Notes: a model not told the origin generated them from the letters alone. Shown: positions 1 through 7,303, counted from the first letter of the stretch. The stretch is 14,670 nt of DNA from Nitriliruptoraceae bacterium (GCA_007120485.1 SKNP01000523.1:1-14670); one strand, 5' to 3'. Numbers and translations are program-made.

Positions 1-2
1 GC

Positions 3-428
3 TCAGCCGATGGCGACGCTGGGCGTCGCGTGGGATCCGACCTTGTTGCGGGCTTCCCGCTCCCCGGCGGCGATGACGGTCGCGGCCGCGACGATCGGGA
101 CGACATCGGCCGGCAGATCAGCCAACGCCAGGATCATCGCGAAGGCCACGACGGTGCCGGCGCCGTACACCCAGGCCGCGCCGACCTGGGAAGCTGGCCG
201 TCGCAGCTGTACGCCGACCGCCGCGACGATGGCCCAGGCGAAGACACTCTGGGCGAACCAGTGGATCTCGTGGGTGGCGCCGGCACCCTCGGGGAAACCG
301 GCGAACGCGGTGACGATGAAGCCCAGCTGTTCCGGGCGCTCGCCGAGGTGGAGGAAGAGCAGCAGCACCATCAGCGCCCAGAAGGTGATGAGCCGCCAAC
401 GTGGGGCATGGGCCGTGGCTTCGGTCAT
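3..428 (-). CDS. Small four-helix integral membrane protein, function unknown
   Basis: A 141-residue protein that I do not recognise. It has four hydrophobic stretches, at about residues 13-28, 59-74, 83-102 and 108-122. A polar loop (about 30-58, containing THEIHW) lies between the first two, and the short tail from 123 is charged and hydrophilic. There is no cleavable signal peptide pattern, so it should be a polytopic inner-membrane protein. The ATG at 428 is supported by an AAGGA Shine-Dalgarno sequence (complement of 435-439) six bases upstream. It starts 36 bases after the amidase stop on the same strand, so the two are probably co-transcribed. A link to amidase substrate uptake or membrane anchoring is speculation. 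The stop codon lies just inside the window edge, so the gene is complete. Confidence 0.75.
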   Translation of the reverse strand: MTEATAHAPRWRLITFWALMVLLLFLHLGERPEQLGFIVTAFAGFPEGAGATHEIHWFAQSVFAWAIVAAVGVQLRRPASQVGAAWVYGAGTVVAFAMILALADLPADVVPIVAAATVIAAGEREARNKVGSHATPSVAIG

Positions 429-464
429 GGTCGATCCTTGGTGTGTCGGTGCGTGCGTCGGTGG

Positions 465-2039
465 TCACATCGGGGGCATCGGAGGGTGGGCGGGGTGCCG
501 TGAGGTCTCGGTCTCGACCGCCTGCATCGCGGCCAGGACGAGGTCCTCGCGCCAGTGCCGCGCGGCGAGCTGCACCCCGACGGGCAGCCCGGCACTGCCC
601 TCCTCGGCGGCACGCGCCGCTCGGAGCGCCACGTCCCTGCTGTCGGGTCGGTCGCTCTCCTCACCCGACCGCACGCGGGTCACGGGCACCACCCCTGCGG
701 GCATGCCGAGCAGGTTGAACAGGAAGCTCGGGGCGTGGAGGTCGACGAGCTTGGGGGTCGCGCCATGCGGGACGGCCGGCACCGGGGTCGCGGGACAGAG
801 CACGAGGTCGTAGGCGCCGACGTCCAGGCTCGCGACGAAGGCTTGCTCGTAGGCGATGCGGTCGCCGAGGACGTCGAGGTAGTCGCGGGCCGACGCGCTG
901 CGCACGTAGCGGAGGATCCGGGCGGTGCGGTGCTGTCCGGACGCCCTCAGCATCGCGGCGAGTGCGCGGAGCGCCGGAGCCGGCAGGGAGGCCACCTGCA
1001 GGTCCCCCTTGAGCAGCGGGTGCGGCGCCTCCCCGTCGAGCAGCTGCCGGGTGAAGGCGCCACCGTCCGCCAGGTAGATGCGCAGCGCCAGGCCGACCGC
1101 GGTACCGATCTCCGGCGCGTGCTCCCACGGCTCGACGGTCGCGCCGGCCGTCCGGAGCGCAGCCGCCGCTTCCTCGAGGGCGCGTCGGATCGCCGGGGAC
1201 GGGGCGAAGCCATCGACCGTGGACAGGAGCGCGACCCGCAGTCCCGCGACCCCAGCGGCCGGGGGTTCCCGCCAGGGCACCGGCGGGTTGGCCCCCGACG
1301 GTTGGGCGACGACCGCGTCGACGAGCGCGCCGAGCGTGAGCGCGACATCAGCGGTCGTGCGGGCCAGTGGTCCCGGTTGGGCGACGATGCCGTCCTCACC
1401 GCAGGCGCTGCGGACCGGAGCGCGATCGGTCGGCAGCCGTCGGGCCGTGGGCTTCAGCGTGCAGAGGCCGGTCCATGCGGCCGGGATCCGCAGGCTGCCG
1501 CCGTAGTCGGCACCGAGGCCGACGGGGACGCCGCCCGCAGCCACCAGGGCAGCGTCCGCCCCGCTGCTCCCACCCGGCGTGCGGGTCGGGTCCCAGGGGT
1601 TGCTGGTCTGCCCGAACATCGCGTTGTCGGTCTCGGCGACGGCGAGGGCTTGGGGCACGTTGGTCTTGCCGAGCACGATCGCGCCGGCTCGGCGGAGGGC
1701 CGCCACGGCACGGCCGTCCGCGTCGACGGCCGTCGTGGCCAGGCGGGCGACCCCGAAGCTCGTCGGCAGCCCTGCGACGTCGAACTGGTCCTTGATCGTC
1801 ACCGGCACGCCGTGCAGGGACCCCAGCGGTGCACCCCGGCGCTGGGCCGCATCGGCCTCGTCGGCCTCCTGTCGGGCCCGCTCGAACCGGGGCCACACCA
1901 GCGCGTTGAGGGTCGGGTTGACCTCCTCGATGCGCGCGATGCAGGCGTCGACGGCCTCGCGTGCAGAGACGTCACCGGCGGCGATGCTGCGGGCGATCTC
2001 GCCGGCGCCGAACGATGAGAGTGGGACTGCGGTCTGCAT
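465..2039 (-). CDS. Amidase-signature family amidohydrolase
   Basis: A 524-residue cytoplasmic enzyme of the amidase signature (AS) family, which hydrolyses carboxylic amides through a Ser-cisSer-Lys triad. Lys83 lies in VTIKDQFD. Ser158 lies in PGGSSG and nucleophile Ser182 in GADYGGSLRIPA. The spacings (Lys to nucleophile 99 residues, cis-Ser to nucleophile 24) match those of FAAH (Lys142/Ser217/Ser241), so the active site looks intact. The C-terminal GLPVGVQLAA motif is also typical, and the length is normal for the family. There is no signal peptide. The ATG at 2039 is preceded by AGGAGG (complement of 2047-2052) at a 7-base spacing, which fixes the start. The substrate cannot be read from sequence, and it is not assigned to GatA because no gatB or gatC is nearby. 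It leads a probable two-gene operon with the membrane protein downstream. Confidence 0.95.
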   Translation of the reverse strand: MQTAVPLSSFGAGEIARSIAAGDVSAREAVDACIARIEEVNPTLNALVWPRFERARQEADEADAAQRRGAPLGSLHGVPVTIKDQFDVAGLPTSFGVARLATTAVDADGRAVAALRRAGAIVLGKTNVPQALAVAETDNAMFGQTSNPWDPTRTPGGSSGADAALVAAGGVPVGLGADYGGSLRIPAAWTGLCTLKPTARRLPTDRAPVRSACGEDGIVAQPGPLARTTADVALTLGALVDAVVAQPSGANPPVPWREPPAAGVAGLRVALLSTVDGFAPSPAIRRALEEAAAALRTAGATVEPWEHAPEIGTAVGLALRIYLADGGAFTRQLLDGEAPHPLLKGDLQVASLPAPALRALAAMLRASGQHRTARILRYVRSASARDYLDVLGDRIAYEQAFVASLDVGAYDLVLCPATPVPAVPHGATPKLVDLHAPSFLFNLLGMPAGVVPVTRVRSGEESDRPDSRDVALRAARAAEEGSAGLPVGVQLAARHWREDLVLAAMQAVETETSRHPAHPPMPPM

Positions 2040-2046
2040 CGGCCTG

Positions 2047-2052
2047 CCTCCT
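2047..2052 (-). promoter_or_regulatory. Shine-Dalgarno site of the amidase gene
   Basis: The complement reads AGGAGG, a perfect anti-16S complement, seven bases before the ATG at 2039. It decides the amidase start and predicts strong translation initiation. Confidence 0.85.
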
Positions 2053-2186
2053 GCGCCGGAACGGTCGTCTCGACGGTTCTACGGGTGAGGCAGACGGCTG
2101 GAGCCAACCGAAGGTCGCAAAGGCGGCCACGGGGGGTCGCAACGGTGGTCCCGCGGCCGCACCGACCCAGGCTGGACGAGCCGGCC

Positions 2187-4856
2187 CTACAACAGACGCC
2201 GTTCGCGGGCCCGCGCGACCGCATGCGTCCGCGAGGACGCCTCGAGCTTGCGCAGGATGCGGGTCAGGTGCGACTTGACCGTCGCCTCGCCGATGAACAG
2301 TGCCCCCGCGATCTCCCGGTTGGATGCCCCGGCAGCAACCTGCTCGAGCACCTCCAGTTCGCGGGGCGAGAGCACCTCGTCGGTGCCGGGGATGGCGACC
2401 GCCGCACGGGTCCTCGCAGGTGGTTCGCTGGCGGTGAGCACCGCTTGGAGCAGGTCGCGGTGGATGCCGGCACGGGCGCACCGCTCGAGCACCGCACGGT
2501 TCGCTCGCACCTCGGCGAACAGCAGGCCGGGCCCGAGCTTGGCCGCGGTGTCCAGGGTCGGGAGCGCTGCCTCGATGGCTGCGGCGGTCCGGCCGTGCTC
2601 AAGGAGGAGGCTGGCCCGATCCAACCCCGGCATGCCCGTCCACAGCCAGCAGCGGCCCTCCGCCTGCACCTGCTCACCATCGAGCAGCAACGCCAGGGCG
2701 TCGTCGGTGCGGCCTTCGATGCGCGCCAGCATGCTCTCCGCGATGGCGCGCACCACCCGCTCCTCCGCGAGGGCGCCGCGTGGCTGCGAGGCCAACACCC
2801 GGTCGTGGATCTCGGCGACCTGCCGATGGTCACGGGCGACCCAGTGGGCACGCATCACCGCGTAGGCGTAGTTGTGCCAGTACTGGCGGTAGACCGGATC
2901 ATCGAGGCGTGGCAGCGCACCGTCGGCGATGCGCTGGACGGTTGCTAGGTCACCGGACCCCAGGGAGAGGACCATCAGGAGGCACTCGGCTTCCTGGTGG
3001 GTCCATGCCAGCTGGCCGTAGCCGGTCGACTCGGCGAGGCACCGCTGCAGCTCGCTCACCGCTTCAGCCACCTCGAGCCGGAGCAGCGCCGCGCCAGCCC
3101 GCACGGTCCGCAGCGTCGTGCCGGTGGCGTGGTCGTCGCCGCCCAGCCCAGCCTGCAGGCGATCGACGGTCTCGGCGATCCAGTTCGGCCCCCGGTCCAC
3201 GAACAGCAGCTGCGGTGACAGCGCAGGTCCGACGACCTTGGAGAGGTTCGGATCGCCCGATCTGAGCACGAGGTCCAGCGCCTCCTCGCACATGCGGCTC
3301 ACCCCCGCCCAGTCGTTGCGGTAGAAGCACCACCACATCCCAACCGCGAGCGTCGAGGGGCGATGCCACACCGAACCGGTGTGGCTGAGCGCCTGCTCCA
3401 ACACGGTCCCGGCAGCATCGAGGTCGCCGAGCTGCAGGTAGGCGGCGGCGAGTGACCCGTTGATCTCGGCGGCGGCGACCTCGTTCCCGGACGTCAGCAG
3501 GCGGTCCCGCAGCGGCTCGAGCTGGCCGATGACGGCGTGAGCATCACCGGTCATGAGGGGGACGTTCGCGAGCAGGAGGGCCAGATGGTGGTCGAGCTCG
3601 CGGATCTCGCGCGGCAGGGCCTGGATCGACCGGGTCAGGTGGAGCTGCATGCTGGCGTCGAGGTTCGACAACCCGACCTCGACGATCAGCTCGGCGGCAG
3701 CGACGTACTCCTCAGCCGCGAGGAGGTGCGGGAGGGCGCGCAAGGGTGGGAGGCAGCGGCTAGCCCGACGGTGGAGCTCCGCGAGGACGGCCGGGTTCCT
3801 GCTGGATGCCAACCGCTCGCGGAGGAACGCGGCGAACAGGTCGTGGGTCCGCCAGGTCACCTCGTCCCCGTCGCGGTGACGGGCCAGGAAGAGGTTGCGC
3901 CGTTCGAGGTCCTCGAGGATGTGGTGGCTGTCGTCGCGTCCGGTGACGGCATCGCAGTGGGCCGGGCTGAGCTCGTCGAGGATCGAGGTCTCGAGCAGGA
4001 AGGTCCGCAACCGCTCCGGCAGCGCGTCCAACACCTCGGTCGTCAGGAACGGGCGCAGGTCGACCAGGACGTCCGCAACGCCGATGCGCACCGCAGGGTC
4101 GGAGCCAGGGTCCGCGCCGACGTGAGCGGTGGCGAGCTTGACGGCGGCCGCCCAGCCGTTGCTGGCGGCCAGGACGGCGTCGACCTGCTCGTCGGCCACC
4201 GTTCCCTCATGCGTCAACACCCGGCGGATCGCCTCGCGGTCCAGCCGGAGGTCGTCGAGGCGGAGTTCCGCTACCTGGCCACGCACCCGGCGTCGAGGCA
4301 ACGAGATGGCAGGCTCGACCCGGCTTCCGAGGACGACCCGGACGTCGGGCGGGAGGTGATCGAGCAGATCCTCGAGGAACGTCAACGTCGTCGGGTCGCT
4401 CAGCGCATGTACGTCGTCGAGCACGAGGGTGACCTGGCCGTGATCGCCGAGGTCGTTGACGAGTGCGGCGACCAACTGCCGGGATCCCGGAGCCGGGCCG
4501 GCGTAGTGCAGCAGCGGCGCGAGCCGGCCCCCGAAGCCGCTGCTGAGCTGACGGCGTCCGGCTTGCAACAGCGCGGTCGCCAGGGTCGACGGCTCATCGT
4601 CGTCAGCGTCCAGGCGGACCCACACGACGTCGCCGGCCGTGGCTTCGGCCCAGGCGGCCAGCGCCGTGGTCTTGCCCGAACCCGCTGGCGCGGCCAGCAC
4701 CGTCAGGTGATGCTGCCCGATCGCCGCGTCCAGCCGGTCGACCAGATGCTCGGTCACGACGCGTGCGTCCAGCACCGGCGGGAGGAACTTGGTGAAGGGG
4801 AAGCGCTCCGGGGCGTGCTGCCGCTCATCGGTGGCCACAGCTCCCGGGGCGTCCAT
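2187..4856 (-). CDS. MalT/LAL-type LuxR family ATP-binding transcriptional regulator
   Basis: An 889-residue regulator of the large ATP-binding LuxR (LAL, MalT-like) class; MalT itself is about 900 residues. The N-terminal STAND-type NTPase domain has Walker A at 57-64 (PAGSGKTT) and Walker B at 144-148 (LVLDD), followed by a winged-helix region. Residues from about 380 to 810 are helical, TPR-like repeats expected to bind an effector. The last 61 residues (829-889) are a LuxR helix-turn-helix beginning LSPRELEVLEQVAAG, with recognition helix TVKSHLTRILRKL. The family activates transcription as an ATP-bound oligomer when an inducer binds. It is divergent from the methyltransferase-hydrolase operon and is its likeliest local regulator (inference). 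The open frame continues to 6176, but that part is antisense to the methyltransferase. The Met at 4856 sits just ahead of the FPFTKFLPP start typical of the family and has no clear Shine-Dalgarno, so the message may be leaderless. Confidence 0.92.
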   Translation of the reverse strand: MDAPGAVATDERQHAPERFPFTKFLPPVLDARVVTEHLVDRLDAAIGQHHLTVLAAPAGSGKTTALAAWAEATAGDVVWVRLDADDDEPSTLATALLQAGRRQLSSGFGGRLAPLLHYAGPAPGSRQLVAALVNDLGDHGQVTLVLDDVHALSDPTTLTFLEDLLDHLPPDVRVVLGSRVEPAISLPRRRVRGQVAELRLDDLRLDREAIRRVLTHEGTVADEQVDAVLAASNGWAAAVKLATAHVGADPGSDPAVRIGVADVLVDLRPFLTTEVLDALPERLRTFLLETSILDELSPAHCDAVTGRDDSHHILEDLERRNLFLARHRDGDEVTWRTHDLFAAFLRERLASSRNPAVLAELHRRASRCLPPLRALPHLLAAEEYVAAAELIVEVGLSNLDASMQLHLTRSIQALPREIRELDHHLALLLANVPLMTGDAHAVIGQLEPLRDRLLTSGNEVAAAEINGSLAAAYLQLGDLDAAGTVLEQALSHTGSVWHRPSTLAVGMWWCFYRNDWAGVSRMCEEALDLVLRSGDPNLSKVVGPALSPQLLFVDRGPNWIAETVDRLQAGLGGDDHATGTTLRTVRAGAALLRLEVAEAVSELQRCLAESTGYGQLAWTHQEAECLLMVLSLGSGDLATVQRIADGALPRLDDPVYRQYWHNYAYAVMRAHWVARDHRQVAEIHDRVLASQPRGALAEERVVRAIAESMLARIEGRTDDALALLLDGEQVQAEGRCWLWTGMPGLDRASLLLEHGRTAAAIEAALPTLDTAAKLGPGLLFAEVRANRAVLERCARAGIHRDLLQAVLTASEPPARTRAAVAIPGTDEVLSPRELEVLEQVAAGASNREIAGALFIGEATVKSHLTRILRKLEASSRTHAVARARERRLL

Positions 4857-4862
4857 CTGGCA

Positions 4863-4868
4863 AGTATG
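4863..4868 (-). promoter_or_regulatory. Possible -10 hexamer for a leaderless LuxR-regulator transcript
   Basis: The complement reads CATACT, close to the actinobacterial -10 consensus TANNNT/TATAAT. It ends six bases before the ATG at 4856, so transcription would begin at or next to the start codon. There is no Shine-Dalgarno, which fits a leaderless message. No convincing -35 hexamer is visible at 16-18 bases, so this is tentative. Confidence 0.3.
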
Positions 4869-4923
4869 CAGGGTCGGTCCCCGGGCCGGGACGCTTTGCG
4901 ACCTTCGGGGGATGTCGGTCGTC

Positions 4924-4941
4924 CGTTGCGCGTGTACAACG
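4924..4941. promoter_or_regulatory. Inverted repeat CGTTG-N8-CAACG, possible operator
   Basis: Arms CGTTG (4924-4928) and CAACG (4937-4941) flank an 8-base spacer. A second, compact dyad CAAC-C-GTTG lies at 4972-4980. Both are in the gap between the divergent LuxR-type regulator and methyltransferase genes, a usual place for a regulator site. TACAAC at 4935-4940 could also serve as a plus-strand -10. The arms are short, so a chance origin is possible. Confidence 0.35.
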
Positions 4942-4974
4942 ACGGTGCGACGACCGAGCGTCGGTGCCGGACAA

Positions 4975-4986
4975 CCGTTGGAAAGG
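4975..4986 (+). repeat. 12-base element CCGTTGGAAAGG, copy 1
   Basis: This 12-mer is identical to the sequence on the opposite strand at 10790-10801. This copy lies immediately before the GTG start of the methyltransferase and overlaps its purine-rich ribosome binding region. The other copy lies upstream of the ABC exporter operon and points toward it. It could be a shared regulator or promoter element (inference). Confidence 0.4.
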
Positions 4987-4990
4987 GAGG
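4985..4990 (+). promoter_or_regulatory. Ribosome binding site GGGAGG supporting the GTG start of the methyltransferase
   Basis: GGGAGG lies four bases before the GTG at 4995, within the longer purine run 4980-4993. It favours the GTG over the in-frame ATG at 5112, whose own upstream GAGGTG sits too close. The spacing is somewhat short, so the choice is not certain. Confidence 0.5.
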
Positions 4991-4994
4991 GAGC

Positions 4995-6194
4995 GTGGGA
5001 CGGCGACGAGCGACCACCAACGCTTCCACCAACCCTGGGAGCGGCCGCGCGGAGGCACCGAGCCTGCGTGCGGACCTGAACGGGCAGCGGCCGGTGGGAC
5101 TGCGCGAGGTGATGGGTGTGTCGACGCTGCCACCTGCGGCGGTGACCGGCGCCACCCAGCGGCTGCGTGCCGGACTCGCCCGGCTGCGCCGCGCGCCGGC
5201 GCCTCCCCCGGTCCGGATCCTGGAGGGCCTCTTCGGGACCCTCGACCTGGCAGCCCTGGTGGCGCTCTGCCGGGTCGGCGTGCCCGACCAGCTCACCGAG
5301 CCGACCGACCTCGACGCGCTCGCGGTCGGCCTCGCGGTCGACCGTGACCGACTGCACCGGCTGTTGCGGTACGCCACGGTCCGAGGCTGGGTCCGTGAGG
5401 ACCGGCACGGCCGGTTCCGTCCCACGCCGGTGCTCGAGTTCCTCCGGATCGATCACCCGGGCGGGTGGCGAGCCTGGGTCGAGTTCATGGGCGGTGAGGA
5501 GGTCCTGACCACCCTCGGCCGGATCGACGACGGCATGGCCGCCGACGGCGACCCCTTCGCGGCCGCCACCGGCGCACCCTTCTTCGACTGGCTCCGGTCG
5601 AACCCGGACCGCCACGCCACCTTCGACGCGGCCATGGAGGCGGGCGGCCGCATGCACGGCCTGATCCTCGCCCGCCGACTGGACTGGCGAGCCGCCCGTC
5701 GGGTCTGCGACGTCGGTGGTGGCCGCGGGGCCCTGCTCACCACGCTCCTCACGGCGCATCCGCAGCTCGAAGGGGTGCTCCTCGAGCTGCCCGAGGTGGC
5801 CGCACATGCGCCGGACGTGGACCGGATGTCCGTCGTGGCCGGCGACGCCTTCGAGGCCGTCCCGGCCGGGTGTGACACCTACCTGCTGGTCAACGTCCTC
5901 CACGACTGGAGCGACCACGACGCGCACCGCCTGCTCACCTCCGTCCGCGCCAGCCTCAGCCACGACGCCCCCGGGCCGCCGCCCCGGGTGATCGTCGTGG
6001 AAGGCCGCACGACCCGCCGACCGCAGGACGACCTGTCGATCCTGACCGACCTGCTGATGTTCACGCTGACCGCCGGCGGTCGCGAGCGGACCCGCGCGGA
6101 GTTCGCCGAGCTGGCGGCGGCCGCCGGGCTCCGTCTGGACCGAACGATCCACCTGCCCTCGACCGCCGACGCGCACGTGCTGATCCCGAGGTGA
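4995..6194 (+). CDS. SAM-dependent O-methyltransferase, family 2 (COMT-like)
   Basis: A 399-residue protein of the Methyltransf_2 family, which includes plant COMT, bacterial CrtF and anthracycline tailoring methyltransferases. After a basic, low-complexity tail (1-40), residues about 55-150 form the winged-helix dimerisation domain and about 160-399 the Rossmann SAM-binding domain. SAM motif I is DVGGGRG at 239-245. LLELPEV at 262-268 corresponds to the family's acidic ribose-binding strand. GD at 283-284 and NVLHDWSD at 300-307 follow, and His303 aligns with the catalytic base of plant COMT, so it is predicted to be active on a hydroxyl acceptor. The tail makes it longer than usual. Starting at the ATG at 5112 would give a typical 360 residues, so the GTG start is uncertain. 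Its stop precedes the hydrolase start by only 5 bases, indicating a translationally coupled operon. The acceptor is unknown. Confidence 0.88.
   Translation: MGRRRATTNASTNPGSGRAEAPSLRADLNGQRPVGLREVMGVSTLPPAAVTGATQRLRAGLARLRRAPAPPPVRILEGLFGTLDLAALVALCRVGVPDQLTEPTDLDALAVGLAVDRDRLHRLLRYATVRGWVREDRHGRFRPTPVLEFLRIDHPGGWRAWVEFMGGEEVLTTLGRIDDGMAADGDPFAAATGAPFFDWLRSNPDRHATFDAAMEAGGRMHGLILARRLDWRAARRVCDVGGGRGALLTTLLTAHPQLEGVLLELPEVAAHAPDVDRMSVVAGDAFEAVPAGCDTYLLVNVLHDWSDHDAHRLLTSVRASLSHDAPGPPPRVIVVEGRTTRRPQDDLSILTDLLMFTLTAGGRERTRAEFAELAAAAGLRLDRTIHLPSTADAHVLIPR
6188..6193 (+). promoter_or_regulatory. Ribosome binding site GAGGTG deciding the hydrolase start
   Basis: GAGGTG lies six bases before the ATG at 6200 and overlaps the methyltransferase stop codon (6192-6194). 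The earlier GTG at 6191 has no usable Shine-Dalgarno, so the ATG is preferred. The arrangement predicts translational coupling. Confidence 0.6.
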
Positions 6195-6199
6195 ACGTC

Positions 6200-7144
6200 A
6201 TGAGCCGCATCGATGCCCGCAGGCTCGAGCAACGCCGCCGCTTACAGACGGCGGAGGCCGCAGCCTTCGCCCACTACGGCGTCGAGGCGACCTCGGAGCC
6301 GCTCGTCCTCGCCGATCCGCCGCTGACCACACGGGTGGTGCGGGTCGGATCGGGCGCGCCCACGGTGCTGTTCCACGGTGGGGCGCTCAGCTCGACCGTC
6401 TGGGTGCCGCTGCTGCCGTACCTGCCCGGTCGCTCGCTCCACCTCGTCGATCTGCCGGGATGCGGGCTCGCCGACCCCTTCGACCACCACGGGGTCGACC
6501 TCGCGGAGCATCAGGGTGCGTTCGTCGGGTCGGTGCTCGATGCGTTGGGCCTGGAGCGGGCGGCGTTGGTCGGCGCTTCGCTGGGTGGCTGGTACGCGCT
6601 GCGCTTCGCGATCGGACACGCCGATCGCGTCGTGGCGGCGGCGTTGATCACCGCGCCTGCGGTCGCGTTGCCAGGGTCGCGCATGCCGGTCCCGATGGCG
6701 GTCACCAGCACCTGGCTCGGCCGGCGGCTGGGGAGGCTCGGGCCGCCGCCGTCGGCGCGGATGACGCGACGGATGCTGGCATCGATCGGTGGGGACGGGT
6801 CGGTCGCGGAAGCTCCCGAGGCGTTGTTCGACGCGCTCGGTGCCGCGATGGCGCTCAGCGTCCCCAGCGCCGCCACGCTCGACCTCTGTCGCTGGCGTAC
6901 CCCGCATGCCCGCCTCCAGGTGAGCGAGGCGGAGCTGGCGGCCTGCCAGCCGCCGGTGCTGCTGCTTTGGGGTGAGGACGACGTGGTGCAGTCGCCCGAG
7001 TCAGGACGCCAGGCGGCGTCGCTCCTCCCGCGCGGGCGGCTGGAGGTCCTCCCGGGCGGGCACGGCCTGTGGTTCGAGCACCCGGAGCGGTGCGGCCGGC
7101 TGGTGACCGACTTCCTGGAGGGGTCGGAACATCAGCTGACGTAG
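6200..7144 (+). CDS. Alpha/beta-fold hydrolase
   Basis: A 314-residue alpha/beta hydrolase with the expected catalytic elements in order. The oxyanion-hole HGG is at 59-61 and the nucleophile elbow GASLGG at 125-130 (Ser127). The acid is in LLLWGEDD (probably Asp261) and the catalytic His in PGGHGLW (His288). A cap or lid segment falls between about 155 and 235. There is no signal peptide or membrane segment, so it is cytoplasmic. The reaction (ester, lactone, thioester or C-C hydrolysis) cannot be read from sequence. It overlaps in context with the methyltransferase, 5 bases after its stop, so the two probably act on the same metabolite; a methyltransferase/hydrolase pair recalls tailoring genes of aromatic polyketide clusters (inference). 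A GTG at 6191 would add three residues but lacks a ribosome binding site. Confidence 0.9.
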   Translation: MSRIDARRLEQRRRLQTAEAAAFAHYGVEATSEPLVLADPPLTTRVVRVGSGAPTVLFHGGALSSTVWVPLLPYLPGRSLHLVDLPGCGLADPFDHHGVDLAEHQGAFVGSVLDALGLERAALVGASLGGWYALRFAIGHADRVVAAALITAPAVALPGSRMPVPMAVTSTWLGRRLGRLGPPPSARMTRRMLASIGGDGSVAEAPEALFDALGAAMALSVPSAATLDLCRWRTPHARLQVSEAELAACQPPVLLLWGEDDVVQSPESGRQAASLLPRGRLEVLPGGHGLWFEHPERCGRLVTDFLEGSEHQLT

Positions 7145-7240
7145 AGGCCGCGCCCGTAGGTGGTGCCAACCAGCGCGGGCTGCTCAGCCACCGGGGCGCG
7201 GGTCGTGACGTCCGACGTCCTCGAGCCGCTCGAGCACGTC

Positions 7241-7272
7241 GACGACGGCGTCGCGCGGCGGACGACGGCGTC
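7241..7272. repeat. Direct repeat GACGACGGCGTC, two copies 20 bases apart
   Basis: GACGACGGCGTC occurs exactly at 7241-7252 and 7261-7272, two helical turns apart, 32 bases upstream of the tRNA-Leu gene. Tandem sites on one face of the helix can be regulator sites, but the motif is simple GC-rich sequence and may be chance. CTCGAG-CCG-CTCGAG, a small dyad, lies just before it. The rest of the gap between the hydrolase and the tRNA shows nothing recognisable. Confidence 0.45.
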
Positions 7273-7287
7273 CGTCCTGCTCAGCGG

Positions 7288-7293
7288 TAGCGT
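7288..7293 (+). promoter_or_regulatory. Possible -10 element of the tRNA-Leu promoter
   Basis: TAGCGT fits TANNNT and ends ten bases before the mature tRNA 5' end at 7304. No good -35 match is seen upstream, so support is weak. Confidence 0.25.
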
Positions 7294-7303
7294 CCGAGTT
7301 CAC

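Noticed and set aside
555..2018. 487-codon plus-strand frame
   Set aside because: It is a shadow of the amidase gene, which has an intact triad on the other strand. The shadow has no recognisable domain and no ribosome binding site.
2143..2164. Possible terminator hairpin after the LuxR-type regulator gene
   Set aside because: Only five pairs (CGGTG/CACCG) close a 12-base loop with an internal palindrome, which is too weak to call in GC-rich DNA.
3537..4994. Long plus-strand open frame in front of the methyltransferase
   Set aside because: It is antisense to the LuxR-type regulator, lacks family motifs, and exists because high-GC DNA is poor in stop codons. The methyltransferase begins at 4995 or 5112.
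4857..6176. Long upstream extension of the LuxR-type regulator frame
   Set aside because: It is antisense to the methyltransferase motifs, and MalT-like proteins begin shortly before the FPFTKFLPP segment. The 889-residue form has the expected length.
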